In this document: positions 1 through 11,140 of the stretch, piece by piece | Numbering within the stretch: the first letter of the stretch is position 1 | Layout: each line of letters opens with the position of its first letter | Source of the DNA: Protula sp. h YS-2021 | Taxonomy: Eukaryota > Annelida > Polychaeta > Sabellida > Serpulidae | NCBI GenBank assembly: GCA_949752745.1 | Contig: OX457027.1 | Coordinates: forward strand, 63,346,329 to 63,410,328 | DNA length: 64,000 nt | Reading direction: 5' to 3' | Notes under the pieces: generated by a model | Told to the model about the DNA's origin: nothing | Seen by the model: the letters and a program-made list of their open reading frames with translations, nothing else | Database searches by the model: none | Made by a program: the position numbers and the translations under genes

Positions 1-91
1 TATATTGAATGAGGAACAAGCGCAAGAAGGGCCAACATAGTCCCGGTATTTTACGATAGTAAACGTAAGAGTGTGTGTGGCTGTGTGTAAA

Positions 92-122
<31 letters not shown>

Positions 123-1384
123 TGTGTGAGTGTATGTATGTGCGTGTGTTTGTGAGGGTTTGTGTGTGTGTGTGAGGTGTTCGAGTGCGCGTGTGTCCGC
201 GCGTGTGTGTATTTTCGTTGAAAAGTGACGAAAAGTAACACCGGTGGTTCCAGGTTGCAACAGTCCCTTAAGTATGACCATATGGCAACTATATTCCGTG
301 TATGCAAAGTTGCAGCGCTATGGACAATTGACTACCAAGTACTTGATATGTGATTTAATGATGGGGCAACTAAACGTTTGATGAATTCATGTAACATATT
401 TATACCACGTGGTGAATTTGAAATCGAGTCTGTCAATTTCCATATCACGTGGTATTAGTCATGGTAACATATGTTTACGATATGGCCATGCGCTTCGGTA
501 AGATTGTCTACACATTTCTAGTACTCGCGATATTCTGAAACAAATTCTAGCAGGGCATTAAAATGAATTGATTAACATATCTAATAATGAGATTTGAAAA
601 AGATTTTTTTTTTGAACAACACAGAATGCCAAATACAACAGCGGAAGTCATATGAGTCAGTCCAAAACTGCAACACCTAAACGTGAAAAACAAAGATCTG
701 TTCAATTGTCCTACCTTTATTAACGAGGCTGTATTCAAGCAAATTCATTCTTACTAAATATACGTATAATTTAATTCGTAGAATCGGATATCCAGAATAT
801 ACTATAATTTTGGTTTTGCAATCAAACGCAAATATTAATTGCCAACGTCAAAATAGAGACCAGAAGAACAAAGCAGATTTTGTATTTACTTTAGTAGCGT
901 TAGTGTCAAATAAAACCCAGTTATGAATAAAGATTTATAGATCTTGTACTAAAGTGGTACAACATAACAGAAGATAGATTCGTCTACAGTGTGAAAACCT
1001 GGAGTGTTGTATTGATTCGTACATTAAAAGCAGTGTTCTTAATAATATAAATGGCCGTTTATAGAAACAAGGTTGGGTTAATTAAATATTTAGATATGAA
1101 TGGTATAAAGTTGTTACACGACAGCACTGGTGAAGTCATTTATGTGCCTGTAGCGGAGAACCTGGTGGAATTCTCGTCTCATTCAGTGTAAAAAATGAAC
1201 ACCTCGTCGTATACCATGGTGATTCTTGATAGGTGCTTGGTGTGTTTCTTAATATGTGGTATGCATACAGTAGATATCAACACTTGAATACCATACGAGG
1301 AAGTAGCAGGTCAGCATATGTTTACTATAAAAGGCCCGGGTGTGTAGGGGCACCTCGTATCACATGTGTTATCATGCATGTCCA
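1..1384. other. Intergenic, no gene recognised
   Basis: Positions 70-215 are low-complexity DNA: a GA-rich run followed by an imperfect GT-rich run. The remainder is AT-rich unique-looking sequence with stops in all frames. I recognise no exon, RNA gene or transposon in it. The short open frame on the minus strand over 51-281 is the translation of the GT/GA repeat and is not a gene. Confidence 0.6.
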
Positions 1385-1640
1385 ACAACACGCGGAGAAA
1401 GGGAGGTCCAGACGCGGTCCGCGCGGAGTGCCAATTCCGTTTAAAACGGGTTGGGGGAGGAATTTTCATTTAGTACTCCGCGTTTTTCACAGGGGGGGGG
1501 GGGGGGTTCTTTCGGTGCCGCACTCCGCGTTTTTGGTTAAAAAAGGAGTATTATTCCAAACGTCGCGTTTAGCACTCGTTTTAAAAAGTCATTGGCGCGC
1601 ACTCTAACCGGTTTCCGCATGAGTGCACCCCACCCCCTTC
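1385..1640 (+). repeat. GC-rich interspersed repeat, copy 1
   Basis: This GC-rich block starts near GACGCGGTCCGCG and contains a G-run of about 15 at 1493-1507. It has a diverged reverse-complement partner at 13165-13400. The two share the GACGCGGTCCGCG start, a TAGTACTCC / AAGTACTCC segment and a GAGTGCACCCC / GAGTGCCTCCC end. The 124-codon open frame over it (1233-1607) has no protein resemblance and is probably fortuitous. Confidence 0.55.
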
Positions 1641-4450
1641 CAGATCATATGGCCCTTGATGAGGCATAAAATTTTTGTTATTTAAAACTTTATTTGCATG
1701 AGAAATACATCTTTGCTGTGTTTTTGTAGTTGTGACTAATCTCTGCGTTTATCATTATCGCAATGTTTAATATTTTAATCAGTGAAATGATTATTGGCAT
1801 AGTTTGTATCTTTTCAGTTAAAAATAAAACATCATAAATTTAAAATGTTCAAAAACACATGTATTGTGAGAATATCAACTCAGCACCTCCCAGGAAACCC
1901 AAACATCGTGATCAAAGAAAGTAAAACAAACAAACTGTCCTTTAATTATTCAGTTTTTAAAAGACACACACGATGCTAACAGAAGCTACACAAAACCGTG
2001 AATCAATCAATATCTTGGTTTTGTTTTATGTCCAATGCAGTTATAATAACCTGGGATAGGAATTGAGGTTTCACTTTTTTCCTTGAAGCCCAGTCAATGC
2101 TTAGCAAGAGCTTTTATTTTAAAATCGTATTTTGCAATGCAATTTGATAAAACAAGTATAATTTTTTTATGAAGACATACCATTTTCTTCTTTCCAACGT
2201 ACGCGAACGGAGTCTTTCGCTTCTGTTGCCATATTTAAAAGGTGCAGCTAAATACTTCCTTAGAATATCCTATTTCTACTGTATTCTATCAGGTATACGA
2301 TCCGTTGCGACTTTTTTTTATGATTTACATATAAAAATCAAAATTAACAAACAAATATTTGCCACACAGTGTGTTGTTCTACTGTTGTTTTCCGTAAAGG
2401 TGTGCAATAATTTGGCAAAACTGCATTTGCTTTATTCAACTTCATTCAACGGAACGATATCGCAAAACACCGTTATTCATTGCTATGCTCAAACGGATTA
2501 CTTGGTTTAAAACATACACTTGGAAGCAATAAAATGTGTTTATTTACTCGTCACATGTATGTATCTAATCCCATTGTTCCAACTTCATGATTATGTGAAA
2601 AAATTATTTCCGAACCCGCTCAACATCAATGCAATAGGTTTTGCTATTTTGGATTAGCCACTTCATGAACATTAGTAATACACAAATCTGGAGCGTAAAA
2701 TCTTCTTTGTAACAGAGAAGCACGTGTAATCCATCGCCAGGTATATCCCTTTCGGAAATTCGCACACGATTTGCAACAGATAGTTATCAGGCATTTTTAA
2801 TTGTTTTATGTACGTAAGCTATTTTCATATTCATATTCGTGCTAAATGCTGGTTTGGTAATCTTCAAGGCTACCTAAAGAAAATTTTTGAAAAAAGAGAG
2901 AATTACACTGCACAGCTTTAGTGTGTTTATTTTATGTTACAAAAATGAACGCGTCAAAACAGTATTCCCTGGTAGATAATGTACTGTTGCGAGGCCCAGA
3001 GTGTCAATTCAACACTTGATTATTAACCTGATAATGGAATTCGTAAAACTAAATACTGTGACTTAAATAAAAACACCTGCGCCCGTATTCAATAACGTGG
3101 TCCAAACATAAAAATTTGAGCAAAGTATGAGCTTCACTCATTCAATAAGCAAAACTTAGGCTCAAATTGAGTCAAGATTGGAAGGTAGCTTAACATTAAT
3201 AAATAAGATAGCTTATGAGCTTTTTTGTCGCCATAACCTGTCTAAAATACTTTATTTCAGTCTTTTTAAATTATATAAGCAAACTTTTCTCCCGCTGCCC
3301 ACAGAAAAAGGTCTAGTGTTAATCGGAGTTTCGACATTGGAACACTTAAACTCACATTTTGAGCCAATGTTGGAGTGTGTTTGAAACTCAAATTTCAGAC
3401 TCAGTTTGAGTATGAGTTCGAGCTCCACCCAACCCCTTCCATTCGACCTTGTTGTTCATTCCGGTACCCTGCGAATTGACTGGCCAAGTGCAATACCTCT
3501 TTATCTTTCCCTTTTCATTCAATAACTAAGCCGAGAGAAACAGCAATATACTGCAACATTAATTATACTTTTGTACTGATTTTTTTTTTTTCATGTCTAG
3601 TCTAGTTGTCCAGCAGTTAAGGAGTTTCACAGAAAAAATGCAACATTTAAGAGACACTGAGCGACATTGAGGAGACATTGAGCGACATCGTGAAGAATTA
3701 TCTGATCACAGCCACTTCAGTTGCCGAAATTACAAGGAGTTACCACCAACGGGATTAACTGTTGTTTTATAAATGGAAGCAAAGATCTTCTCGCCATGGT
3801 AAGAAGAATCTGACACGAAAAAGCATAGTGACCAATATTTTAACCGCTTAAGCATTTTAATCGTTCAAAATTGCTGTTTAACTTATTGAAACGTCCTGAT
3901 AATAGAATTTCTACTGCTGATTCCCATTCACCGCATTTCGACCGAAGAATTTCAATATTATTAAATAAACAAATTATTTCTTACGCCGCTTCACTCCACG
4001 CCTCCGCATCTGTCCCTAAAATTAACCAATCCCTTTCTCTGCGCTTTTTTTTCAATGTAGCGGCGCTTCACTTCATCTGAGCGAAGTGATGCATTTGGAA
4101 GCATATAACACTGCCTAAATTGTCAGCATTTACAAAAATCAAAACTTTTAACGGATTAATGCGAATGATGACTCAACGTAATAAACTGAACTAGGTGGGG
4201 GTGGAGGGCAGGTGGGGTAGGGACTCTTATTTTCAAAACGATAGGGATCTTCGGCTCAAGACAACAAAATATTTATACTCACTCAAACAAAAAAAAAAAA
4301 AAAACAAACAAACAAAAAGACAAGGAAGCAAAAAAATACTTAATTTAGAAATACCGCTCCTATAAAAGCAATTTATTGTAAATAATATTACGGAAAAACA
4401 AAAATAACTTGAAAGATCACTTAAGTTTAGAGAAACTAATCAGCCAGCGG
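1641..4450. other. Intergenic, no gene recognised
   Basis: AT-rich sequence with no recognisable coding exon. Around 3080-3540 there are loosely repeated words such as CTCAAATTGAGTC, CTCAAACTCACATTTTGAG and CATTCAATAA, which may be a worn-out repeat. An A/C-rich low-complexity stretch lies at 4285-4335. The 60-110 codon open frames here show no family features. Confidence 0.5.
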
Positions 4451-4454
4451 TAGC

Positions 4455-5672
4455 CTGACATTTTACCGGTCGACAGTTTGCCCTGTGACATTTTGCAAAA
4501 TGGAAAATTTGACAAATTGGCATCTACGACATTTACCTTAGAATTATAACTGTGGGTTGAGCGGTATCGTTTCTATTGACAGGCCAAATAGAAGGGAAAA
4601 AAACTGATATAATAATGTGTAATTTTTTATGAATTTTTTTAAGCTGTCAGTCACGCACGCACCTCTCAGATTACTATTTCATCAATTGTCCTTGTATTGA
4701 ATTGGTCGATTGGTTCCATTAAGTGTTAAATTAATCACCTGCTGACGATGGTATTTAATAGCTATGGAATTAGTTATTTATTTTAATTTGCCGTTGCATT
4801 GATATTGCTCAATTTCAAATCTCAATTTTTGAGATGCATTGATACATTAATTAATCAAATTCAGATCCTGATTTCAAATATGTATTGATCCATGAAGCGT
4901 CGAAGTGATCATGTGCTGGGGTGGCATTTAAAACTGTGCAATTGCAAAATTCATTGAATTGCATTTGACAGATAAAATAAATACAACACTTTGAAACTGT
5001 ACGGCATTTCCTTAATGGGGTCATCAGTTGGGAGGTTTTGTTTTAATTTTCATTTAATTTTGAATTAAACCACATTCTGTTTCACTCTCAGTTTACACCG
5101 ACATTGCACTCCTTCTCAGGATACACAGGTAGCATCTCGCTAGATGGCACTACATCCCTTTGTTATATTTTCCGTTAATAGTCGTTTGAGTATTTACAAA
5201 AAAAAGTGACTGACCTCTTTGAGTTCTATCATTTACACATATATAACTGTTCATCGAATATTTTTAATCTATGCGACATTAGGGAATATCACACAGTATT
5301 TATAGCACCGATTTTAACACCTCAATCGGGAGAGATGGTAGTAAGAAACTATTCAATTGCGACTATCATCGAACTGGTTAATGTCCCTTTAGAAGTCATA
5401 AAAGAATGTATCAAAGATTGTTGGATAAATAGGCTCCGGAGAACAGATTCAGTGTGTATAAAATGGTCGTTTTGGAGAAAAATTACTATTCGCAATAAAA
5501 AATTTCAACACGCACAATATGACGAATCAGTTAAAAAAAATATGCCGCAGATCTCCAGCAAATCTCCCGCAATTATAAATCTCAGCTAAATGTTGATGCC
5601 AGTTTCGGTAAAATGTGGCTCAGTAAATTATCGCCCAGCAAAATGTCACTCTGTAAAATGTCCTACATTCCA
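4455..5672 (+). mobile_element. TIR element, family P, copy 1
   Basis: The ends are inverted repeats. TTGGCATCTACGACATTTA near 4517 is matched in reverse complement near 5585-5602, and both are followed inward by a shared AATTATAA segment. Outside this core both ends carry repeated GACATTTT(G/A)C words (about 4455-4500 and 5603-5672). The interior contains AGTGATCATGTGCT and TGTATTGATCCAT, which recur in reverse complement in the copy at 54505-55530. The 127-codon open frame at 5206-5589 has no transposase features, so the element looks non-autonomous. I cannot assign a superfamily. Confidence 0.6.
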
Positions 5673-5889
5673 ACCAGGTATAGGTCCATATCTGTTTTCA
5701 ATACTTCCAACTTTTACTGATATTAAAGCACCTAATCGCCAGTACACATAATCTATCTTTATATGTAAACCTGCCTTGCTACCGAAAGCTCGCATTGAAT
5801 TGACTCTATTCAGACAATTATCTAGCGACAATTCACCTGGAAGTAATGGGTACGGCAATTCATCTAAAGATCAGTAGCCTGGAATTCGA

Positions 5890-6330
5890 ACCCTGGCCGT
5901 TATCGAAATATCTGGTTTAGGGGCTGCTGCTGGACTTGTCGCTTAATCGTGTTCTCCTTCCCAAACAAAACCCGCACTGTTTCTGGTACTGCTGTGCGTT
6001 TTGAGTTAATTATGTGCCCATGATTCTCCCCACCAACAGAGGCTGTATGTTTGATTTCCAACTTCGCTTCGAGTGTTTCAGTTTCACTGTTATTTTGGTC
6101 TTTATTACGGTCACTTTTGAGATCTGGATCAGTCATAGTCAACGAGATTTTGAGCACACCTTTGAATGAACCGGTTGCGTATTTTACGTAGTACCAAGTA
6201 ATGAAACTCGTCTTCATTATACCTAAATCCCTCAAGAGTAATTTTATTGTTTTCGTCTTTCCCTTTGTATTATCTCCAGATTGCAAATTTGCTTGTGCAT
6301 AATCACAGCGCATTTTAAGACCTTTATATA
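5890..6330 (-). repeat. Interspersed repeat, family Q, copy 1
   Basis: Read on the minus strand, this is a diverged copy of 8645-8875. Both contain AATAACAGTGAAA, GCCTCTGTC-like, GGGAGAATC and GGGTTTTGTT blocks in the same order. The open frame here (137 codons, 5900-6313, minus) and the one in the other copy give similar peptides over about 50 residues (for example AKLEIKHTASV against AKREIKQAASV). The family might therefore derive from a coding region, but I recognise no domain. Confidence 0.5.
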
Positions 6331-7030
6331 TCTTTTCACAGGCATCACCTACTCAGGGGAATTAAGGCTTTCCAGGGTTAATGGGCCCACAACGGGCATT
6401 CATACCCCAACAGTACAGACACTTGTTGGCATTGATAAAATTTCTTTCGATCCTGAGTGAGCTAGCATAATTTTTCTTCTTCTTCTTCTTCTTCTTCTTT
6501 TTTTTTTTTTTTTTGGTGAGTCAGACGATGTGAGAAAGGTGCTTTTAGCACCTGCCCTGTAGCAACCCCAAGCCACGACATATACGTTATAAAATCGTTA
6601 AATAAGATTGCAACATAGGAATCAGTCCGCAATTGTTCGGCATATAACGCCTACGGCTCATAACGTCCGTTATTTGGAAGAACGTCTGTATTTTCGACAC
6701 ATCATTATTTCAGAGCAGGTCACTTCTTTTCCGGTGTACTTCGTCGTAAGTCCCCGGAGTATATAGCCAGGAATGATTCTACCCTGGATAAAATTTCACC
6801 ATATAAAGATGGCACTTCGATTTTGTTACTGCTTTGTGAAAGTGCTAGGTTTCAAGTGTAGTTGAAAAACTTTATATTAGACAGGATTTCTAAGGGTTGA
6901 GGTTCAGTTTTGAGTGCAATTAGATTTTTGTGTTGAGTTCATTGTATAAATGTTTTTTTGAAAAAGAAAGGAATTGAAAAAAGATGAATTTACTACCTGC
7001 AGTTTTTACCAGTCAAATTTGAAATCGAGG
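6331..7030. other. Intergenic with (TTC)n/T tract
   Basis: There is a TTC microsatellite running into a poly-T tract at about 6473-6514. The rest is AT-rich with no recognisable gene or element. Confidence 0.6.
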
Positions 7031-7074
7031 CGTCATGAGCCGTAGGCCAACTGGGCTGAGGACTGTTTTGAAAT

Positions 7075-7500
7075 ATGTTGGCAATCCGCCAAAAATTCAT
7101 CAAATAGGGGGCATTTTAAATTTTTTAGTGACCAAATTTGGAAAGGTTTTTTTCTTTAGCGATTTTTTTCGGATGGTCTTCAAATTTTGCATAAATTTTG
7201 ACTGGCCTTTCTTCCCTTGGAAAGTTACTTTTTTGTCGATCCACAAAAATTTGGCCAAATTAGGGGGGAGGGGGGCGTTTCGCGGTAGCCAGTTTTAAAA
7301 AATCCGTCTTCTCCCACAATTTAGATAGGATTGCCTTTAAATTTTACATAAATTTTCAATAGGGTCTTCTTTTGCAAAGTTTCTTTTTTGGCGATGCGCC
7401 AAAATTGGCTAAATGGGGTCATTTGAAAAATATTTAGTAGCTATTTTCAAAATGCTTCTTCTCCCGGATTTCTTTTCAATTTCGGACGATTGTTTCCTAG
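7075..7500 (+). repeat. Diverged units of the 157-bp satellite
   Basis: The words ATCCGCCAAAAATT, CAAATAGGGGGCATTTTAAA, TTCTCCCACAATTTAGAT and GCGATGCGCCAAAATTGG follow the same order as in the large array at 37-47 kb. Divergence is much higher here, so this looks like an old, short outlier of that array (about two and a half units). Confidence 0.65.
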
Positions 7501-8640
7501 GTGGTTCCCTCTTGAATTTTTACGTTTTTGTCCGAAGACATTTCATCCGACGATATTTCATCCGTAAAAAATAGTTTAAGGAACGACATTTCATCCGAAT
7601 TTTATTTACCACACTAACACTTCACACAACGCAAACCATCATACTTCACAGCACTCTAAAGCGGAAAACTCTTCTTCACAATCACCACATTTACCAAATT
7701 TCCTATGCTGCAATATTTGCTTCACAATAATTTACAGACAATCATTTGCCGACAACAATCTCTATCTGTTTTCGAGATAATGGTCAACTTCTGGAATTTC
7801 ACCTTGACCAAGAAAGTCAAGGTCACCGAGATACGTCTTATGTAACGTTGTTTAGGCCCACAGGGTCGAAAATGAGCTAAAAATCGCTCTATCTCTAACT
7901 GCTTTCGAGACAATGTTCAACTTCGGTTTTTTTACTGTGACCGAGAAGGCCACGGTCGCCGAGATATCTCTGATGTAACGTTGTTCGAAACATAAGGGTA
8001 GAAAATTAGCTCAAAATCTCTTACTGTTTTCGAGATAATGGTTATCTTTCGGTTTTTGACCTTGACTATGATCAAGAAGGCCAAGGTGACCGAAATACCT
8101 CTCATGTTAACGTTGTTCAGGGCCAAAGGATAACAAATTAGGTCAAAATCTCTCTATTTGTAACTTTTTCGAGATAAACCGTCGTATCGTTAGCGGTACA
8201 CGAGGTCACGTGCGCTTTGACCTTGGCCTTCATTATCAGGATTCAGGATGCAGAGTTACACCCTATACTGAATACGTTTATCGAACTGCTTTGTCTTACA
8301 ACTAAATAGGTGCTTTGAATTTTTTTGACCTCACCTTGACCTTTTAGGGCAAGGTAAAAAGTATTTGCGATTTCACCGAGATCTTATGATTGTCTATAAG
8401 TGTATCAAATATGAAGCTCCGCAGACTCAAAAGCTTTCAGGAAATCATTTTGCAGAAAAATAACTTGCACCTTGACCATTGAGGTGAAAAAAAACCTTGT
8501 TATCTTCCACAGGTGTGCCAAATTTCGTCTTTCTCCACCAAAGAGTGTAGGAGGAGTTTTCTGGAAACCGTTCAACGAAAAAAAAGAAGAAAAACAGGTT
8601 GAAAAGCACAGAAACTTCCAGAATAACTACAGCCTTATAC
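7501..8640. repeat. Tandem repeat of about 140 bp, three units
   Basis: Between 7755 and 8170 three units follow each other. Each contains (T/G)CTTTCGAGATAATG-like, ACCTTGACC(A/G)AGAAGG-like, ACCGAGATA(C/T) and TAACGTTGTT(C/T) words. Looser versions (TTGACCTTGGCC, ACCTTGACCTTTTAGGGCAAGG) continue to about 8480. Each unit holds a small inverted pair, CCTTGAC ... GTCAAGG or ACCGTG-type. No coding signal is seen. 7501-7720 contains a few CATTTCATCCG words but nothing assignable. Confidence 0.6.
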
Positions 8641-8644
8641 CCAG

Positions 8645-8941
8645 TTGCAAACGAAGCTAGCAAATGGCAATAACAGTGAAATTAAAACGCTTAAAGCGAA
8701 GAGGGAAATAAAGCAAGCAGCCTCTGTCAACAGGGAGAATCCTGGAAACATTATTGACTCCAAACGCAAAGAAAATTCAGAAACTGCACGGGTTTTGTTG
8801 GGGAGAAGGAGAACACGCATAAGCGACTGGTTCAGCGGCAGCAGTCGGAAAACCCACCCCTGTACCGGATTATCGGGACGACAAAGTTCTGAATGGCGAA
8901 TTGGTCGAAAGCGCAAGCAAAAATCCACAAAAGTTAAGTAG
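8645..8941 (+). repeat. Interspersed repeat, family Q, copy 2
   Basis: Plus-strand partner of the minus-strand copy at 5890-6330. It has a 98-codon open frame, lysine/arginine rich, whose first half resembles the peptide of the other copy (SETARVLLG against PETVRVLFG). There is no recognisable domain, and both copies are interrupted. It could be an exon of an unidentified transposon or a non-coding repeat that happens to stay open. Confidence 0.45.
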
Positions 8942-10514
8942 ACGCTGGAATAACGTCAACATTAAAATAATGTTTGTGGGGCGGTGCCACAACAAAGGGA
9001 GAAGTTTGAATATGAATACAACCCCAAACCCCCCACCCCACCCCACACTTCCGTTCGTTCCACTTTCTCGCGCAGAAAGAATGTTACTTGGATAAAATAC
9101 AAATTAAGATGAACTGTCGCCCCCATCACTTTTAGATGCATTGTCGATAGATGAATTGCTGAGATAACTTAAGATTATATGTCGGGATGTACCACTCCGC
9201 AGCTGCGAAATTCGATATAGTTGTGCTCTAAGATGCAAAATTACGTGTCACAACAAACTCAAAAAAAAACTGCAACCTAACCGATAATGAGCAAAAACGA
9301 GACTTTAAAAGATCACCTTCATTTTGACTGAAATGAACGCTGGTATGTCACCTTTAGTGACAATTGACACAAAAATAGATCTAATGAGACTTGAACATCT
9401 TTTAATAGCGGCTTAAGTGAAAGATGATACGTCTCCAATGCGGTTCAGGTTTTGTGACGCCACAAACACACCACCCAAAACAGCTTAACTAAAGAATGAG
9501 AAAAATAAATACACGACAAATGCGAAAATACTGCGATCACCCCCCCCCCCTCCCACCTCCGTAAGATTAAAAGAAAAGTGCATATATAGTGCACCAACGT
9601 TAGGATAACTGGGTAAACTACCGTTAAAACGCTTCTGCATAGTCTCACCTTCCGGGGGTTGTTCTACCTGCTCCTCCGCCATGACGATTTCTTATCTATC
9701 CTGAAAAAACCTTGTCAGATTGCTTATATATTGTGATAAAATCGTTATCAGGTTGCTTGTTTTTACACACTCAGTTGTTTAAAAACTGCAGACTTTATTG
9801 AATATAATGAATAATTGCTATTATGTTTGGTTGTAGAAGGATCAGACTTGACACCGATCACTGATTTACCGCAATCGATCCGAGTGTCTCAAATGTTCTT
9901 TTAATGTTTTCAAATCACACTGAGCTAGCAGTGAAAGAAGGCCCGAGTAAATAAAGGACGGGAGTAGTTTAGTTTCCTGGCTGGCATGGATTTATAGACA
10001 AGTTATTTATGGGAGTGAAAGATTGGATTGCAAAGCCAGTTTATGTATAAACATGGCCTTTGCATTTGCATTCCTCCCCTAGATACGGTACGATAATGGT
10101 TCAATGTGCATAAGCTCATAATATTTTCTGTAAATGACACAGGAGAATAGAAAACCGCTTTGAAAGAAACTTTCTCAGACCAAAATCGTTTTGTCAATGA
10201 CACATTAAGTCCACACTGTATCAGTGGGTCTATTAGGGTTTTTGTTAAGCTCACCGCCAGATTGCGTAAAAGTTAATGTGGTCTTGCTTGAACAGATAAT
10301 AGAGGAGTAATGTACTTGGTATCATCGCCTGCTATCCTCGTAACACTCATGGCTTAGGTGTAGGGTGGGAGTTTTGGACACAGCAGAGCTGTTTTCGGGA
10401 CTTTATGGTGGATTTATGTAATGCTGAAAGGTCGGGAGATCAGGGTTATTTTTTGTGAAATGCCGTGAAAAAATAAATCATTTGTTATTTTAGTTATGAT
10501 GGACCAGTCGCAAT
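8942..10514. other. Intergenic, no gene recognised
   Basis: Contains a C-run at 9540-9550 and otherwise unremarkable AT-rich sequence. I found no exon with splice context, transposon end or RNA gene here. Confidence 0.5.
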
Positions 10515-10853
10515 ATGTTATCTATGCGTGTCCATGACATTGTAAAATCGTTTCTCGAAACACCAGATAAACAAGATATCATAGAGAGCACAGCCGTCCA
10601 AATTGGACTGAAAATTGAAGATGAAGACCATTCCGACCATGAAATTAGGTCAAGGTCAAAACAAAAATACCGTGCACCTAGCAACTATGAAAGGCCATCC
10701 ATATACCAAAATCATAGGAATTATCAAGGTGGGGTCAACTGCCAGAGATGGAAGAACGGACGGACCATACCCAAACCCAAAAGCCCCCTTCTGAGGCCAA
10801 TACAAAGTGCCCGCCCGGAACATTGCGGACACTGTCAAAAAAATACTTATTGA
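10515..10853 (+). pseudogene. Open frame of unknown origin, cut by an AT-rich repeat
   Basis: This 112-codon frame is hydrophilic: an acidic stretch (IEDEDHSDHE), then a basic arginine/tyrosine/proline-rich stretch, ending in HCGHCQKN where the AT-rich repeat begins. The basic tail plus a CxxC-type start of a zinc knuckle is reminiscent of a retroelement Gag, but only half a knuckle is left and I cannot name a family. Codon 1 is arbitrary. It may be a truncated Gag remnant or a chance frame. Confidence 0.25.
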
Positions 10854-11140
10854 TATCAAAATTGATTTAATGATATCTAAAATTGACTTTTACAGATCAA
10901 AAATTCAATTCTTGATAGCAAAAATGGAATATTTAATTGAAATTCGTTACATTTAATATAAATGTATTTCCCTTAAGATTTTTTAAGTTTGCAATTTTTT
11001 TTCTCAAAAATAAATTTTGCGATCTAAAATTCAATTATTGATTGAAAACTACAAATTAATGAGATCTGCATTGATTTATTGATATCTTTAATAATATTTT
11101 GATATCAGAAATAAGCATTAAATGTTAAATCGGCATTCCA
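10850..11140 (+). mobile_element. AT-rich 'GATATC' repeat, partial copy
   Basis: Composed of TTGATATCAAAAATT-type words. Its right part (AAATTAATGAGATCTGCATT, then GATTTATTGATATC and ATTTTGATATC) matches, in reverse complement, the left part of the complete copy at 35007-35867, and matches 16150-16240 in direct orientation. No GGACTGCC terminus is retained here. Non-coding. Confidence 0.55.

Noticed and set aside
51..281. 76-codon minus-strand frame rich in Thr, Ser and Leu
   Set aside because: Produced by GT/GA low-complexity repeats; no splice or codon evidence.
5206..5589. 127-codon plus-strand frame as a gene
   Set aside because: Lies inside the non-autonomous TIR element of family P, has no domain, and copy 2 shows no corresponding frame.
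5878..5900. tRNA-derived SINE on the minus strand (GGGTTCGAATTCC resembles a B box)
   Set aside because: One extra base in the B box, no A box at the right distance, and no A-rich tail.
10003..10254. 83-codon minus-strand frame as a gene
   Set aside because: No domain, no splice context and no start context beyond chance.
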